The notes under the pieces were generated by a model, which made no database searches, had not been told where the DNA came from, and saw only the letters and a list, made by a program, of their open reading frames with translations. From the NCBI GenBank assembly GCA_947626185.1, contig CANQRD010000010.1, positions 1 through 41,134 of the forward strand: a stretch of DNA of 41,134 nt, in the 5' to 3' direction. The DNA comes from an uncultured Flavobacterium sp. (lineage in GTDB: Bacteria; Bacteroidota; Bacteroidia; Flavobacteriales; Flavobacteriaceae). The translations under genes were made by a program, and so were the position numbers. Of this stretch, positions 33,207 through 41,134 are shown in pieces. Within the stretch, counting starts at the first letter, position 1, and the number at the start of each line of letters is the position of its first letter.

Positions 33207-34511
33207 TTAATATTTAAGCCATTTTAAAAGCTCTTTCCATGTTGGCTTTTTTCCGTACATCAGAATTCCAATTTTGTAAATTTTTGCTGCAAACCAAACT
33301 ACAAGAAAAAATGTTCCAAATAGAATAACAATTGATAATAATACTTGCCAAATAGGTACACCAAACGGAATACGCATAAGCATAACTATTGGCGATGTAA
33401 ATGGTATCATAGAAAAAATAGTGGCTACCGTTCCATGTGGATCTTTGATAACAGTAAAAAAACCAATATAAACTCCCAACATTAACGGCATCATAATAGG
33501 CATTAAGAATTGCTGAGAATCTGTTTCATTATCTACAGCTGCGCCAATTGCAGCATACAATGAACTGTATAAAAAGTAACCTCCTACGAAGAATATTATA
33601 AAATAAACAAATAACGATATTAAAGGCAATGACAATATTTCTGAAATATAATTTTGAATCATGTTCATTTTATCTGCAGATAAATGACTTGCTACTTCTG
33701 TTATTTCTGGTGTAGTTGATGTAGTATTTAAACCAAAAACCATTGTTGCGACTACCATCAATAAACCACCAACAATAGCCCAAATTAAGAATTGTAATAA
33801 TCCTGCTAATGATGTACCAATAATTTTCCCCATCATTAATTGGAAAGGCTTTACTGACGAAATAATTACTTCAATAATTCTATTGGTTTTTTCTTCAATT
33901 ACAGAGCGCATTACCATGTTTCCGTAAATAATTATAAACATCATAATACAATAACCAAATAAAGATCCAATAAAAATCTTTATTTCATTTAATCCTTTTA
34001 CCGTTTGCTCGCCTGAAGCTTTTTCTAATTTTATACTAACATCAGCCTCTGTTTCTTTAATTATTTTTGGATCAATTCCATTGGCAATTAGATTTAAACT
34101 AGATATTTTATCTGCAATAGTAGATTCTACATTAATGATAAGATCGATTCCTGGGCTATCATTCGAAATAAAATAAACTGATTTTTGATAATCCGCTAAC
34201 TGTTCTTGCTTTGGAATATAAATTACGCCATAATATTTTTCTGCTAAAACACTATCTTTAATAATATTGATAGGTACGCTAGACAAATCAGTATATCGAA
34301 TTTCTTCATTATTTTTAAAATCGGATATAAACAAATCACTTTCATCATGAATAGCAATTGTTTTTACGTCTGATTTTAACGTACTAAGAAATCCTACAAA
34401 AACAGCAATACCTACAAAAAACAAAGGTGCCAAAAACGTCATTACAATAAAAGCCTTGTTACGAGCTTTTGCAATAAATTCTCTTTTAATAATTAACTTT
34501 AAAACGCCCAT
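33207..34511 (-). CDS. ABC-2 type transporter permease, NatB-like
   Basis: A 434-residue inner-membrane protein with a first helix (about 20-42) after KREFIAKARNKAFIVMTFLAPL, a large extracytoplasmic loop (about 45-180), and five or more C-terminal helices (about 182-420), the architecture of NatB/YhaP exporters. MRSVIEEKTNRIIEVIISSVKPFQLMMGKIIG (two parts, about 200-230) is the typical conserved segment. It is paired with the ATPase gene 2 bases upstream. Substrate unknown (Na+ export is known for Bacillus NatAB but cannot be assumed). Confidence 0.88.
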   Translation of the reverse strand: MGVLKLIIKREFIAKARNKAFIVMTFLAPLFFVGIAVFVGFLSTLKSDVKTIAIHDESDLFISDFKNNEEIRYTDLSSVPINIIKDSVLAEKYYGVIYIPKQEQLADYQKSVYFISNDSPGIDLIINVESTIADKISSLNLIANGIDPKIIKETEADVSIKLEKASGEQTVKGLNEIKIFIGSLFGYCIMMFIIIYGNMVMRSVIEEKTNRIIEVIISSVKPFQLMMGKIIGTSLAGLLQFLIWAIVGGLLMVVATMVFGLNTTSTTPEITEVASHLSADKMNMIQNYISEILSLPLISLFVYFIIFFVGGYFLYSSLYAAIGAAVDNETDSQQFLMPIMMPLMLGVYIGFFTVIKDPHGTVATIFSMIPFTSPIVMLMRIPFGVPIWQVLLSIVILFGTFFLVVWFAAKIYKIGILMYGKKPTWKELLKWLKY

Positions 34512-34513
34512 AC

Positions 34514-35434
34514 TTATTTGCTTACTGTTTGAATAAAAATATCATTTGCTGTAGGTAACTTTTCTACAAAATGCGTTACTTGTCCGTTGTTTGACAAAAT
34601 GTGTAACAATTCGTTTGGCAATGCTGTGCCTAAATCAATTTCTAATTGTAACTCATCATTCAATGATTTAAATGATGTTGGTTGAACTATAAATTTTTGA
34701 GATAACTCAAACATTAATCGATGAACATCATTAGACAAAATACCTACTTGATACAAATTGGTTCTAAAATCTCTTTTTACATCAACCAATTTTCCTTCAA
34801 TTAATTTTTTCGATTTATGAATCAGGGCTATATAGTCGCACATTTCTTCAACACTTTCCATTCGATGAGTAGAGAAGATAATAGTAGCTCCTTTTTCTTT
34901 TAGCTCTAATATTTCATCTTTTATAATATTGGCATTTACAGGATCAAATCCAGAAAAAGGCTCATCAAAAATTAACAACTTTGGTTGATGTAGAACCGTA
35001 ACAACAAATTGTATTTTTTGAGCCATTCCTTTTGACAACTCTTGTATTTTCTTATCCCACCAACCTTTTATATCTAATTTATCAAACCAATAATCTAATT
35101 GCACTTTAGCTTCTGCTTTACTCAATCCTTTTAATTGGGCTAAATACAAAGCTTGCTCACCTACTTTCATTGTTTTGTACAACCCTCTCTCTTCAGGCAT
35201 ATATCCAATATCTTTAATATGGTACGGGCTTAATGGTTGCCCGTCTAAGATAACCTGTCCTTTATCAGGATAAGTAATTTGATTGATAATACGGATAAGC
35301 GAAGTCTTTCCTGCTCCATTAGGCCCCAATAAACCATAAATTGATCCTTTAGGAACAGTTAATGATACATCGTTCAAAGCCACTTTATCAGAATATCTTT
35401 TCTCGACATTCTTAACTTCTAAAATAGGTTGCAT
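34514..35434 (-). CDS. ABC transporter ATP-binding protein, NatA-like
   Basis: A 306-residue ATPase. Walker A is GPNGAGKTS (about 36-44), the Q-loop region is around DIGYMPEERGLY, the signature is LSKGMAQKIQ (about 133-142, variant of LSGGQ), Walker B is LLIFDEPFSGFD (about 158-169), and the switch His is in IIFSTHRMES. A C-terminal extension (about 215-306) matches the DUF4162-like tail of NatA-type subunits. It starts the four-gene operon: ATPase, permease, sigma-54-type regulator, helicase-like domain. Confidence 0.92.
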   Translation of the reverse strand: MQPILEVKNVEKRYSDKVALNDVSLTVPKGSIYGLLGPNGAGKTSLIRIINQITYPDKGQVILDGQPLSPYHIKDIGYMPEERGLYKTMKVGEQALYLAQLKGLSKAEAKVQLDYWFDKLDIKGWWDKKIQELSKGMAQKIQFVVTVLHQPKLLIFDEPFSGFDPVNANIIKDEILELKEKGATIIFSTHRMESVEEMCDYIALIHKSKKLIEGKLVDVKRDFRTNLYQVGILSNDVHRLMFELSQKFIVQPTSFKSLNDELQLEIDLGTALPNELLHILSNNGQVTHFVEKLPTANDIFIQTVSK

Positions 35435-35520
35435 TAGTACGTGTTTTTATATTTCAATTGTAAAAATAAATCTTTTATTCAAACTTAAAAATAAAAACAT
35501 TTTTTCGATTAGAATAGGAA

Positions 35521-35556
35521 TAAAAAAACCCAACCTTATATTGCTATAAGGTTGGG
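35521..35556 (-). terminator. Terminator of the grpE-dnaJ transcript
   Basis: Arms 35529-35540 and 35545-35556 (core CCCAACCTTA / TAAGGTTGGG) form a 12-bp stem with a TTGC loop. On the minus strand it is followed by seven U. Confidence 0.9.
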
Positions 35557-35625
35557 AAAAATTGCTATGAAAAAGAAAATCCACTGTTTAATAAGTGTGG
35601 TCCAAATGTATGACTAATTTTCTAA

Positions 35626-36753
35626 TTATGAAAACATTTCCTTTACTTTTTCAAAAAAAGATTTGTCACCTTTTCCAGGTGATGGTTTAAAATTATCATC
35701 CTCTAACATCGACTCAAAAAACGCTTTTTGTTCTTTGGTTAATTTTTTGGGAGTCCATACATTCACGTGAACTAATAAATCGCCACTACCATATCCATTT
35801 ATACGTGGAAGCCCTTTTCCTCTTAGTCGAAGAATTTTTCCAGACTGAATTCCTTCTTCTAGTTTTATACGAACATTTCCTGTAACAGTATAAATTTCTT
35901 TACTTCCTCCTAAAGCTGCTTCGGCAAAACTTATGTATAAATCATAATGAATATTATCACCTTCGCGTTTTAATGTTTCGTGTTCTAATTCTTCAATTAC
36001 AACTAATAAATCACCAGGAACGCTATTATTACCAGGCGCATCATTTCCTTTTCCGGAAACTTTTAGTTGCATGCCTTCAGCTACTCCAGCAGGAATTTTG
36101 ATTGAAACTGTTTCTTCTGAGAAAATCATTCCTTCTACATCAGCACCTGCTGGTTTTTGATTAATGATTTGTCCAGTCCCTTGACAAGTATGACAAGTTG
36201 AAGCGGTTTGCATACGACCAAAAACCGTATTTGCAACCTTCATTACCTGACCTGTACCATTACAAGTAGTACATGTTTTATAAGTAACTCCTTCTGCTTT
36301 TACTTTTCGTTTTACTTTTACTTTCTTTTCAACACCGTTAGCTACTTCTTCTAAAGTTAATTTTACTTTTATTCGCAAACTTGTGCCTTTAGCTTGTCGT
36401 TGACCACCACCACCAAAACCACCGAAGCCGCCAAAGCTACCACCGCCAAAAGCACTACCGAAAATATCTCCAAATTGACTAAAGATATCATCCATATTCA
36501 TATGCCCTGAACCTCCAAAACCTCCAGCTCCATCAAACGCTGCATGTCCGTACTGGTCATAGCGTGCTTTTTTATCCGGATCACTAAGCACTTCATATGC
36601 TTCTGCCGCTTCTTTAAATTTTTCTTCAGCAATACTATCTCCTGGATTTTTATCAGGGTGATATTCAATTGCTTTTTTTCTATAGGCTTTTTTTATAGCA
36701 GCTGCATCAGCACTTTTATCAATTCCTAATATTTCGTAGTAATCTTTTTTCAT
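35626..36753 (-). CDS. dnaJ: Chaperone DnaJ with a single zinc centre
   Basis: A 375-residue co-chaperone stimulating DnaK. The J domain has HPD at 32-34, followed by a Gly/Phe-rich linker (about 74-118). The zinc region keeps only two CxxCxGxG repeats (Cys161/164 and Cys187/190), equal to zinc centre II of E. coli DnaJ. The outer pair of centre I is missing; where its second half should be, the sequence reads [13 protein letters not shown]-terminal substrate domains I/II and the dimerisation end are normal ([40 protein letters not shown]). It begins 20 bases after grpE. The reduced zinc finger appears common in flavobacteria. Confidence 0.95.
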   Translation of the reverse strand: MKKDYYEILGIDKSADAAAIKKAYRKKAIEYHPDKNPGDSIAEEKFKEAAEAYEVLSDPDKKARYDQYGHAAFDGAGGFGGSGHMNMDDIFSQFGDIFGSAFGGGSFGGFGGFGGGGQRQAKGTSLRIKVKLTLEEVANGVEKKVKVKRKVKAEGVTYKTCTTCNGTGQVMKVANTVFGRMQTASTCHTCQGTGQIINQKPAGADVEGMIFSEETVSIKIPAGVAEGMQLKVSGKGNDAPGNNSVPGDLLVVIEELEHETLKREGDNIHYDLYISFAEAALGGSKEIYTVTGNVRIKLEEGIQSGKILRLRGKGLPRINGYGSGDLLVHVNVWTPKKLTKEQKAFFESMLEDDNFKPSPGKGDKSFFEKVKEMFS

Positions 36754-36773
36754 TTTTACTTATTAATTAAGTC

Positions 36774-37328
36774 TTACTGACCTATTACAACTTTAGGGAA
36801 ACGAATAATTTTTCCTCCTAATTTATATCCTTTCTCTACAACATCTACTACTTTTCCTTTCATATCATCACCTGCTGGAATTTGAGTAATTGCTTCAGAA
36901 ATATCTGCATTAAAACTATCTCCATTTTCTATCACCACCTCTTCTAATCCTTTTGAAGCTAAGGTATCGGTAAGTTTCATAGATATAAGTTTCACCCCAG
37001 TAAGTAAATCACTTTCTCCTTGCTTTTCTAATTCGGTTAAAGCACGACCAAAATCATCTAGAATAGGTAACATAGCAGATAAAACATCTTCACTTGCTGT
37101 TTTAAATAACTCTATACGCTCTTTTGCAGTTCTGCGCTTATAGTTTTCAAACTCGGCAAATAAGCGTAAAAATTTTTCTTTTTCCTCTGACAATTTTGCG
37201 TTCAAAATTTCTTCAACTGACTCATTCAAAGTTTCGTTTGTCTCATTTGTTTCGATAGTTTTATCTAATTCCTCCTTACTGATATCTTTATTTTCCATAC
37301 TCATCATTGATTTTATTATTGATTCCAT
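36774..37328 (-). CDS. grpE: Nucleotide exchange factor GrpE
   Basis: A 184-residue homodimeric factor that releases ADP from DnaK. After a charged, variable N-terminus, the long helix region LRLFAEFENYKRRTAKERIELFKTA and the PILDDFGRAL segment are diagnostic. The beta-domain ends with KGYKLGGKIIRFPKVVIGQ. The start is uncertain: ATG 37328 is used because the frame to 37349 opens with TTG, but in-frame ATGs at 37304 and 37298 would also give a whole protein. First gene of the grpE-dnaJ operon, preceded by a striking palindrome and a terminator of the gene upstream. Confidence 0.93.
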   Translation of the reverse strand: MESIIKSMMSMENKDISKEELDKTIETNETNETLNESVEEILNAKLSEEKEKFLRLFAEFENYKRRTAKERIELFKTASEDVLSAMLPILDDFGRALTELEKQGESDLLTGVKLISMKLTDTLASKGLEEVVIENGDSFNADISEAITQIPAGDDMKGKVVDVVEKGYKLGGKIIRFPKVVIGQ

Positions 37329-37356
37329 ATTGATCAAATCCTTTGCCAATATATTC

Positions 37357-37377
37357 TTTATGACATAATGTCATAAA
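37357..37377. promoter_or_regulatory. Perfect 10+1+10 palindrome in front of grpE-dnaJ
   Basis: Ten-base arms TTTATGACAT (37357-37366) and ATGTCATAAA (37368-37377) flank a single A. On the minus strand a -7-like TATATTGG (37346-37353) follows, so the dyad would cover the -17 to -37 zone of the heat-shock operon promoter. It is not the CIRCE (HrcA) sequence. The binding protein is unknown. Confidence 0.6.
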
Positions 37378-37411
37378 AAAGCTTTATTCTTATAAAGTAC
37401 AAGAATAAAGC
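37375..37411 (-). terminator. Terminator of the epimerase transcript
   Basis: GCTTTATTCTT (37381-37391) and AAGAATAAAGC (37401-37411) form a perfect 11-bp stem. On the minus strand six U follow (37380 down to 37375), abutting the grpE palindrome. Confidence 0.85.
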
Positions 37412-37437
37412 TTAGTTTATAAAAAAAATATTTTATT

Positions 37438-38343
37438 TTAATTTGAGAACAGTTCTCTAAGTGCTAAATCTAACGTAGGATACTGAAAGTGAAAATCATG
37501 CTTTAGTAGTTTAGAGCAACTTACTAATTGTCCTTTTGTAACTAACATTGCTTTTTCTCCTAAAACTAGGCGCAAAAGCCATGATGGCACTGCGGGCAAG
37601 TAAACTTTAGTATCCATAACAACAGCTAAAACTTTTGTAAAATCTCTGTTCGTTTCTGGAGTTGGTGCAACTGCATTAAAAATTCCGTTTAATTTTCGCT
37701 CTAAAACAAAAGTAAAAACATGAATTAGATCAGTTATATGAATCCATGAGTAATATTGCTTGCCTGATCCAAGAATAGATAACACTCCTTTTTTAGCAAT
37801 CTTTTCCATCTCAGCCAATGCTCCTCCTTTTCTATCTAATACTAATCCAACTCTTACAATAGTTGTTTTAATTTGCAACTCTTCAAAGCGAGAATTAAAC
37901 TTTTCCCACTCATCGACTACTTTACCTAAAAAATTATTGGCAACTTTATAATTTTCTTCATCTTGAATACGATTTACTGTTTCATAAATACCAATAGCTG
38001 AAGCACTAATTACTTGATATACTTCATGTTTATTGTTTTTTAAAAGTTCATAAAGAGTGGTACTTGAATTAATTCTACTTTGAATAATTAATTCTTTACC
38101 TTCTTTAGACCAAGAGTCATTAATAGAGCTACCCGCAAGATTATAAATTATCGCTACTCCATCTAGACAATTTACATCAACTTCGCCAGTTGAAGGATTC
38201 CAATAATATCCTTTACAACCATCTAGGCTATCTAATTTATTTTTAGAAGTAGTTAAAAATGCTACCTCATATCCCATTGATTGTAGTTTTACAATCAAAT
38301 TACTTCCTATTAAACCAGTAGCACCTGTTATCAATACTCTCAT
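37438..38343 (-). CDS. TIGR01777 family epimerase (SDR39U1-like)
   Basis: A 301-residue extended short-chain dehydrogenase. The start is ATG 38343 (MRVLITGATGLIGSNL); one codon upstream is TTG. NAD(P)-binding GATGLIG (7-13) is followed by YNLAGSSINDSWSKEGKE (about 66-84) and SASAIGIYE with the Ser and Tyr positions. The C-terminal DUF1731-type domain carries VAPTPETNRDFTKVL, VPSWLLRLVLGEKAMLVTKGQ and DFHFQYPTLDLAL, diagnostic for this family. Physiological substrate unknown; bacterial relatives have been tied to cell division in cyanobacteria. It follows the DUF4442 gene by 18 bases. Confidence 0.9.
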   Translation of the reverse strand: MRVLITGATGLIGSNLIVKLQSMGYEVAFLTTSKNKLDSLDGCKGYYWNPSTGEVDVNCLDGVAIIYNLAGSSINDSWSKEGKELIIQSRINSSTTLYELLKNNKHEVYQVISASAIGIYETVNRIQDEENYKVANNFLGKVVDEWEKFNSRFEELQIKTTIVRVGLVLDRKGGALAEMEKIAKKGVLSILGSGKQYYSWIHITDLIHVFTFVLERKLNGIFNAVAPTPETNRDFTKVLAVVMDTKVYLPAVPSWLLRLVLGEKAMLVTKGQLVSCSKLLKHDFHFQYPTLDLALRELFSN

Positions 38344-38361
38344 CAACCACTTATATAAAAG

Positions 38362-38823
38362 CTATTTATTTTTTTTCTTTTTAATAGTCCATTCAAAATT
38401 AAAAACAGACACTATATCACCCTTTTCGTCTGTTCCTATTGTCTTCATCCAAAAAGTTGTTCCTTCGTTGGGATTTAGAACTAAATCAATTGCCTCATCA
38501 ACCACACTCCCATCTGTACATTTAAATACTATCTTTCCTACCGCTTTTTTGTGAAATACTGCATTATTTTGGGCTACAAGCATTGATATTTGCTCCTTAC
38601 TTTCACTAATTTTTTTCATAACCAGAGCCCCCGTAGATAATTCAGCTGCCATTGCCTGAACAGCAAAATACATTGAGCGGAAAGGGTTTTGATTGAACCA
38701 TTTATAACGAACGAAAGTTTCTGCTTCAAAATCATTTAATTTTTGCAATCGCACTCCACTCCAATAAGCAGAGGGAAGCTTAAAAAATAAAAATCTATTT
38801 ACAGATGAAATGGTAAACTTCAT
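38362..38823 (-). CDS. DUF4442 domain-containing protein (hotdog-fold thioesterase-like)
   Basis: A 153-residue protein matching DUF4442: FLFFKLPSAYWSGVRL (about 11-26), KWFNQNPFRSMYFAVQAMAAELSTG (two parts, about 41-65), and a beta-rich C-terminus (about 92-148). The fold is the hotdog type used by acyl-CoA thioesterases, but no activity is established for this family. It lies 18 bases upstream of the epimerase gene and is probably co-transcribed. A TAAATTTG -7 box on the minus strand at 38891-38898 lies 67 bases before the ATG. Confidence 0.85.
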   Translation of the reverse strand: MKFTISSVNRFLFFKLPSAYWSGVRLQKLNDFEAETFVRYKWFNQNPFRSMYFAVQAMAAELSTGALVMKKISESKEQISMLVAQNNAVFHKKAVGKIVFKCTDGSVVDEAIDLVLNPNEGTTFWMKTIGTDEKGDIVSVFNFEWTIKKKKNK

Positions 38824-39286
38824 GATAAAAAACTATTTTATTATTAGATAATTTAGACAAATTATTTTTATAACACAAATTATTAGCTACCAAATTTACA
38901 ATATTAACAACTCTAAAAACACATACTCCATCGAAAAGAACATTTTTACACAATTTAACCAAAAACATCATTTATACTAACTATTTATAAAAAACAGAAC
39001 TAATATCTCCGTTTTTCAATCAATTATAATATAAAAAAACATGATTTCAATTTCATTATTTTATACTTATAAATACAATACTTTACTATTCTGATAGAAA
39101 ACAGCCTAATTGTAACAAATTTAAATATTGATACTCTCATAATGAATATTTTTATTGTTAGCCGAATATAGAAATATTTCATTCAATTTATTCTTATCCC
39201 ACTTAAAACTAAGACATAAAACAAAATCAATCATTTATCAAAAATAAACTTTATTTCATAAATGTTAAATAAAACATAAAATACAG
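38824..39286. other. AT-rich divergent spacer without genes
   Basis: About 460 bases. It holds the likely -7 boxes TAAATTTG on the minus strand (38891-38898, and again 39116-39123) for the DUF4442 gene. Beyond that I see no gene, long repeat or stable hairpin. Confidence 0.5.
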
Positions 39287-39306
39287 TACCTTGCATTGCA
39301 TAGTAC
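39286..39306. promoter_or_regulatory. Imperfect palindrome, candidate PadR operator
   Basis: A 21-base dyad with outer GTAC at both ends and two inner TGCA (39292-39295, 39297-39300) around a central T. It overlaps the -33 TTG of the padR promoter, the position expected for autorepression. Confidence 0.5.
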
Positions 39307-39327
39307 AATCCATTATATATATCTTTG
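39296..39327 (+). promoter_or_regulatory. Promoter of the padR-pspC operon
   Basis: TTG (39296-39298), 21 bases, TATCTTTG (39320-39327) match both Bacteroidota elements. The transcript would start about 15 bases before the ATG at 39349. The in-frame TTG at 39325 belongs to the -7 box and is not a start codon. Confidence 0.7.
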
Positions 39328-39348
39328 TTTAAGAAAATAATAGAACAT

Positions 39349-39690
39349 ATGAATATCGATAACACAAAAGCACAAATGCGAAAAGGTATTTTAGAGTTCT
39401 GCATTCTATCCATTTTAAAAGACAGAGATTATTATACTTCTGAAATATTAGAAGAATTAAAAAAGGCTAAGCTTTTAGTGGTAGAAGGAACCGTATATCC
39501 TTTATTAACAAGACTAAAAAACGGAGACTTGTTAACTTACAAATGGGAAGAATCAAATTCTGGACCTCCGAGAAAATATTACAAATTAACTCCAAAGGGA
39601 GAAGAGTTCTTAAAAGAGTTAAATGATACATGGGAAGAATTATCCTTTGCAGTTACAGAAATAACCACAAAAATTGCACACAATGAATAA
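39349..39690 (+). CDS. PadR family transcriptional regulator
   Basis: A 113-residue winged-HTH protein. The start is ATG 39349 (MNIDNTKAQMRKGILEFCIL); the longer frame begins inside the promoter. The PadR domain covers about residues 10-85: LEFCILSILKDRDYYTSEILEEL, then VVEGTVYPLLTRLKNGDLL and GPPRKYYKLTPKGEEFL. The C-terminal helix (about 86-105) dimerises in relatives. PadR proteins usually repress their own operon and respond to envelope or phenolic stress. Its stop overlaps the PspC start by eight bases (ATGAATAA), which implies translational coupling. Confidence 0.92.
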   Translation: MNIDNTKAQMRKGILEFCILSILKDRDYYTSEILEELKKAKLLVVEGTVYPLLTRLKNGDLLTYKWEESNSGPPRKYYKLTPKGEEFLKELNDTWEELSFAVTEITTKIAHNE

Positions 39691-41122
39691 AACATTAACA
39701 ATCAACATAGGAGGCTTGGTTTTCCATATTGAAGAACAAGCATATCACAAGTTATATCAATACTTAGAGGCAATCAAAAAGTCTATTGCTATAGAAGATC
39801 GTCAAGAAGTTATACAAGATATTGAACTGCGAATTGCTGAAATATTCACCGCTAAAATTACAACAACTAATCAGGTAATTATATTAGCAGATATTGATGA
39901 AGTAATAAGTATAATGGGAAAACCAGAAGATTACTACATTGAAGAAGAAATAGATTCAACTTATACAGAAAAAACCTATTATAGAGAAAGAAAGCTTTTT
40001 AGAGATAAAGAGAAAGGTATTTTAGGAGGTGTTTTGGCAGGATTGGCACATTATTTTAAAATTGATACTGTTTGGATGCGCTTAATCTTCTTATTTTTAG
40101 TTTTCTTTTACGGAACTGGAATATTGCTATACTTTATTCTTTGGATCATTATTCCCAGTGCAAAAACTGCGAGCGATAAGCTAGATATGATGGGAGAACC
40201 TGTAACCATTGAAACTATTGAAAGAAAGATTAAAGAAGGGGTAGAATACACCACAGAAAAAATAAATAATATTGATTATCAAAATCTAAAAAACCAATCT
40301 CAAAATGTTGCTACACAAGGCACAAAAATTTTACGATATATTTTAGGAATAGGGTTTATTTTATTCTCTGTTTTTGGAATGATTATTTCTTTTATAGTAA
40401 ATTTAGCGTTAATTATAAGTTCTTCTACAATTATTGACCACTTGGGGCAGGAAGGAATTTCATTTCTAAATGCTACTCCAGATTTTCCAAAATGGTTGTT
40501 ATTGCTTTTTGTTAGCTTAATTACTTTTGCACCGTTTGTAGTTACTTTATTAATAGGCTTAAAGCTAATTTACTCGAATATCAAATACATTTGGACAACT
40601 GTTATTACACTATCTATCATATGGTTAATTGCTTTGGTTAGTTTTTCGAGTATAATGATAAAAAACAACAGCAATTTAATAGATATCAATAATATGTCTT
40701 TTGGGGTACACCTACCTACTCAAGCTGTTATAATAGAGAGCAATGACTATTTATTTGAAACTGAACAGGATATTAGATTAATTTACAATACTAACGATGA
40801 GGAGATTGATCTTGCTAAACTAAAAATAGAGCTTATTCCTTCTTATCAAGATGAATTCTATGCAAAATCAAATGAAAAAATAGCAGATACAGAAAATCAT
40901 ATTATGATTAATGAATCAGACAAAGAATTTAATGTATTAATTACAAAAGATTTAATGCAAAATGACGAAGTAATTTCAATATATATTCCTATTAATAAGA
41001 AAATCTATATTGAAGGAAAAATAAAACAATTATTACTTAATGATACGGACAAAGTACAAAGTACCAACCAATGGTATACTGTAAATGATCAATTGGAATT
41101 GATTTGTATTGATTGTCAATAA
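39683..41122 (+). CDS. PspC domain-containing envelope-stress membrane protein
   Basis: A 479-residue protein. The start is ATG 39683, overlapping the padR stop; the frame to 39674 opens with TTG. The N-terminus (1-90, NKTLTINIGGLVFHIEEQAYHKL) is the cytoplasmic domain seen in flavobacterial members. The PspC domain spans about 103-160 (RKLFRDKEKGILGGVLAGLAHYFKID). Three further membrane helices lie at about 218-245, 272-297 and 305-325, and a polar C-terminal domain (about 330-479) probably lies outside the membrane. PspC proteins sense and buffer inner-membrane stress. The stop at 41122 is real within this window. Confidence 0.88.
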   Translation: MNKTLTINIGGLVFHIEEQAYHKLYQYLEAIKKSIAIEDRQEVIQDIELRIAEIFTAKITTTNQVIILADIDEVISIMGKPEDYYIEEEIDSTYTEKTYYRERKLFRDKEKGILGGVLAGLAHYFKIDTVWMRLIFLFLVFFYGTGILLYFILWIIIPSAKTASDKLDMMGEPVTIETIERKIKEGVEYTTEKINNIDYQNLKNQSQNVATQGTKILRYILGIGFILFSVFGMIISFIVNLALIISSSTIIDHLGQEGISFLNATPDFPKWLLLLFVSLITFAPFVVTLLIGLKLIYSNIKYIWTTVITLSIIWLIALVSFSSIMIKNNSNLIDINNMSFGVHLPTQAVIIESNDYLFETEQDIRLIYNTNDEEIDLAKLKIELIPSYQDEFYAKSNEKIADTENHIMINESDKEFNVLITKDLMQNDEVISIYIPINKKIYIEGKIKQLLLNDTDKVQSTNQWYTVNDQLELICIDCQ

Positions 41123-41126
41123 AAAA

Positions 41127-41134
41127 ATGGAGCA
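41127..41134 (+). CDS. Possible start of the next gene of the padR-pspC operon (partial)
   Basis: An ATG begins 4 bases after the PspC stop and the window ends after 8 bases. The spacing fits a further operon gene, but nothing can be said about its product. Confidence 0.3.

Noticed and set aside
39325..39348. Upstream TTG start for PadR
   Set aside because: The TTG is the end of the TATCTTTG -7 box, so it cannot be in the transcript.

Overview
The window looks like chromosomal DNA of a flavobacterium (Bacteroidota, probably family Flavobacteriaceae). It is strongly AT-rich. Several promoters fit the Bacteroidota pattern TTG, about 19-21 bases, TAnnTTTG. Family signatures agree: sdhCAB with a five-helix b558 anchor, fused MsrA-MsrB, ZapA followed by a 6S-like RNA and rny, acyl-CoA reductase/serC/serA divergent from a dicluster ferredoxin, and PadR with a PspC-domain protein. 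No insertion sequence, prophage, CRISPR array, tRNA or rRNA operon was seen. I cannot name the genus.

Layout. 1-2100: SRP RNA (ffs), a lipoprotein glutaminyl cyclotransferase and a DUF2461 protein. 2200-9400 (minus): succinate dehydrogenase sdhC-A-B, continued at close spacing by an outer-membrane porin and a DASS dicarboxylate symporter, then an exported Ntn amidohydrolase. 9660-11760 (plus): an ECF sigma factor, a four-helix membrane protein and OxyR. 11900-14280 (plus): zapB-like, zapA, 6S-like RNA and rny. 15037-17472 (minus): ECF sigma, soluble RsrA-like zinc anti-sigma, DUF417/RclC-like membrane protein and exported MsrAB. 17500-19200: a long intergenic region with a canonical promoter and a possible small RNA, an exported DsrE-like protein and a probable gene remnant. 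19222-28110: hisS, a MacB-type permease, TruC, an ElaA-type acetyltransferase, a CPBP protease, serA-like/serC/acyl-CoA reductase, ferredoxin and an SdpI-family protein. 28119-35434 (minus): an LTA-synthase-like sulfatase and DedA, then a very tight operon of NatA-like ATPase, NatB-like permease, a sigma-54 activator without an HTH domain, and an orphan degenerate helicase domain. 35626-38823 (minus): dnaJ, grpE, a TIGR01777 epimerase and a DUF4442 protein. 39349-end (plus): a PadR/PspC-domain operon.

How it fits together. The best candidate for a little-described system is the sigma/zinc anti-sigma/DUF417/MsrAB operon. The anti-sigma has Cys-x25-His-x3-Cys-x2-Cys, the ligand spacing of the thiol sensor RsrA, and the downstream genes would repair or resist oxidised-methionine damage at the envelope. 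OxyR (Cys199/Cys208) lies about 5 kb away. Other notable points are a SerA in the serine operon that has lost its catalytic Arg and His and a glycine of the Rossmann loop, the HTH-less sigma-54 activator coupled to a lone RecA-like domain, a perfect 10+1+10 palindrome in front of grpE-dnaJ, and the fusion of dicarboxylate uptake to the sdh operon.
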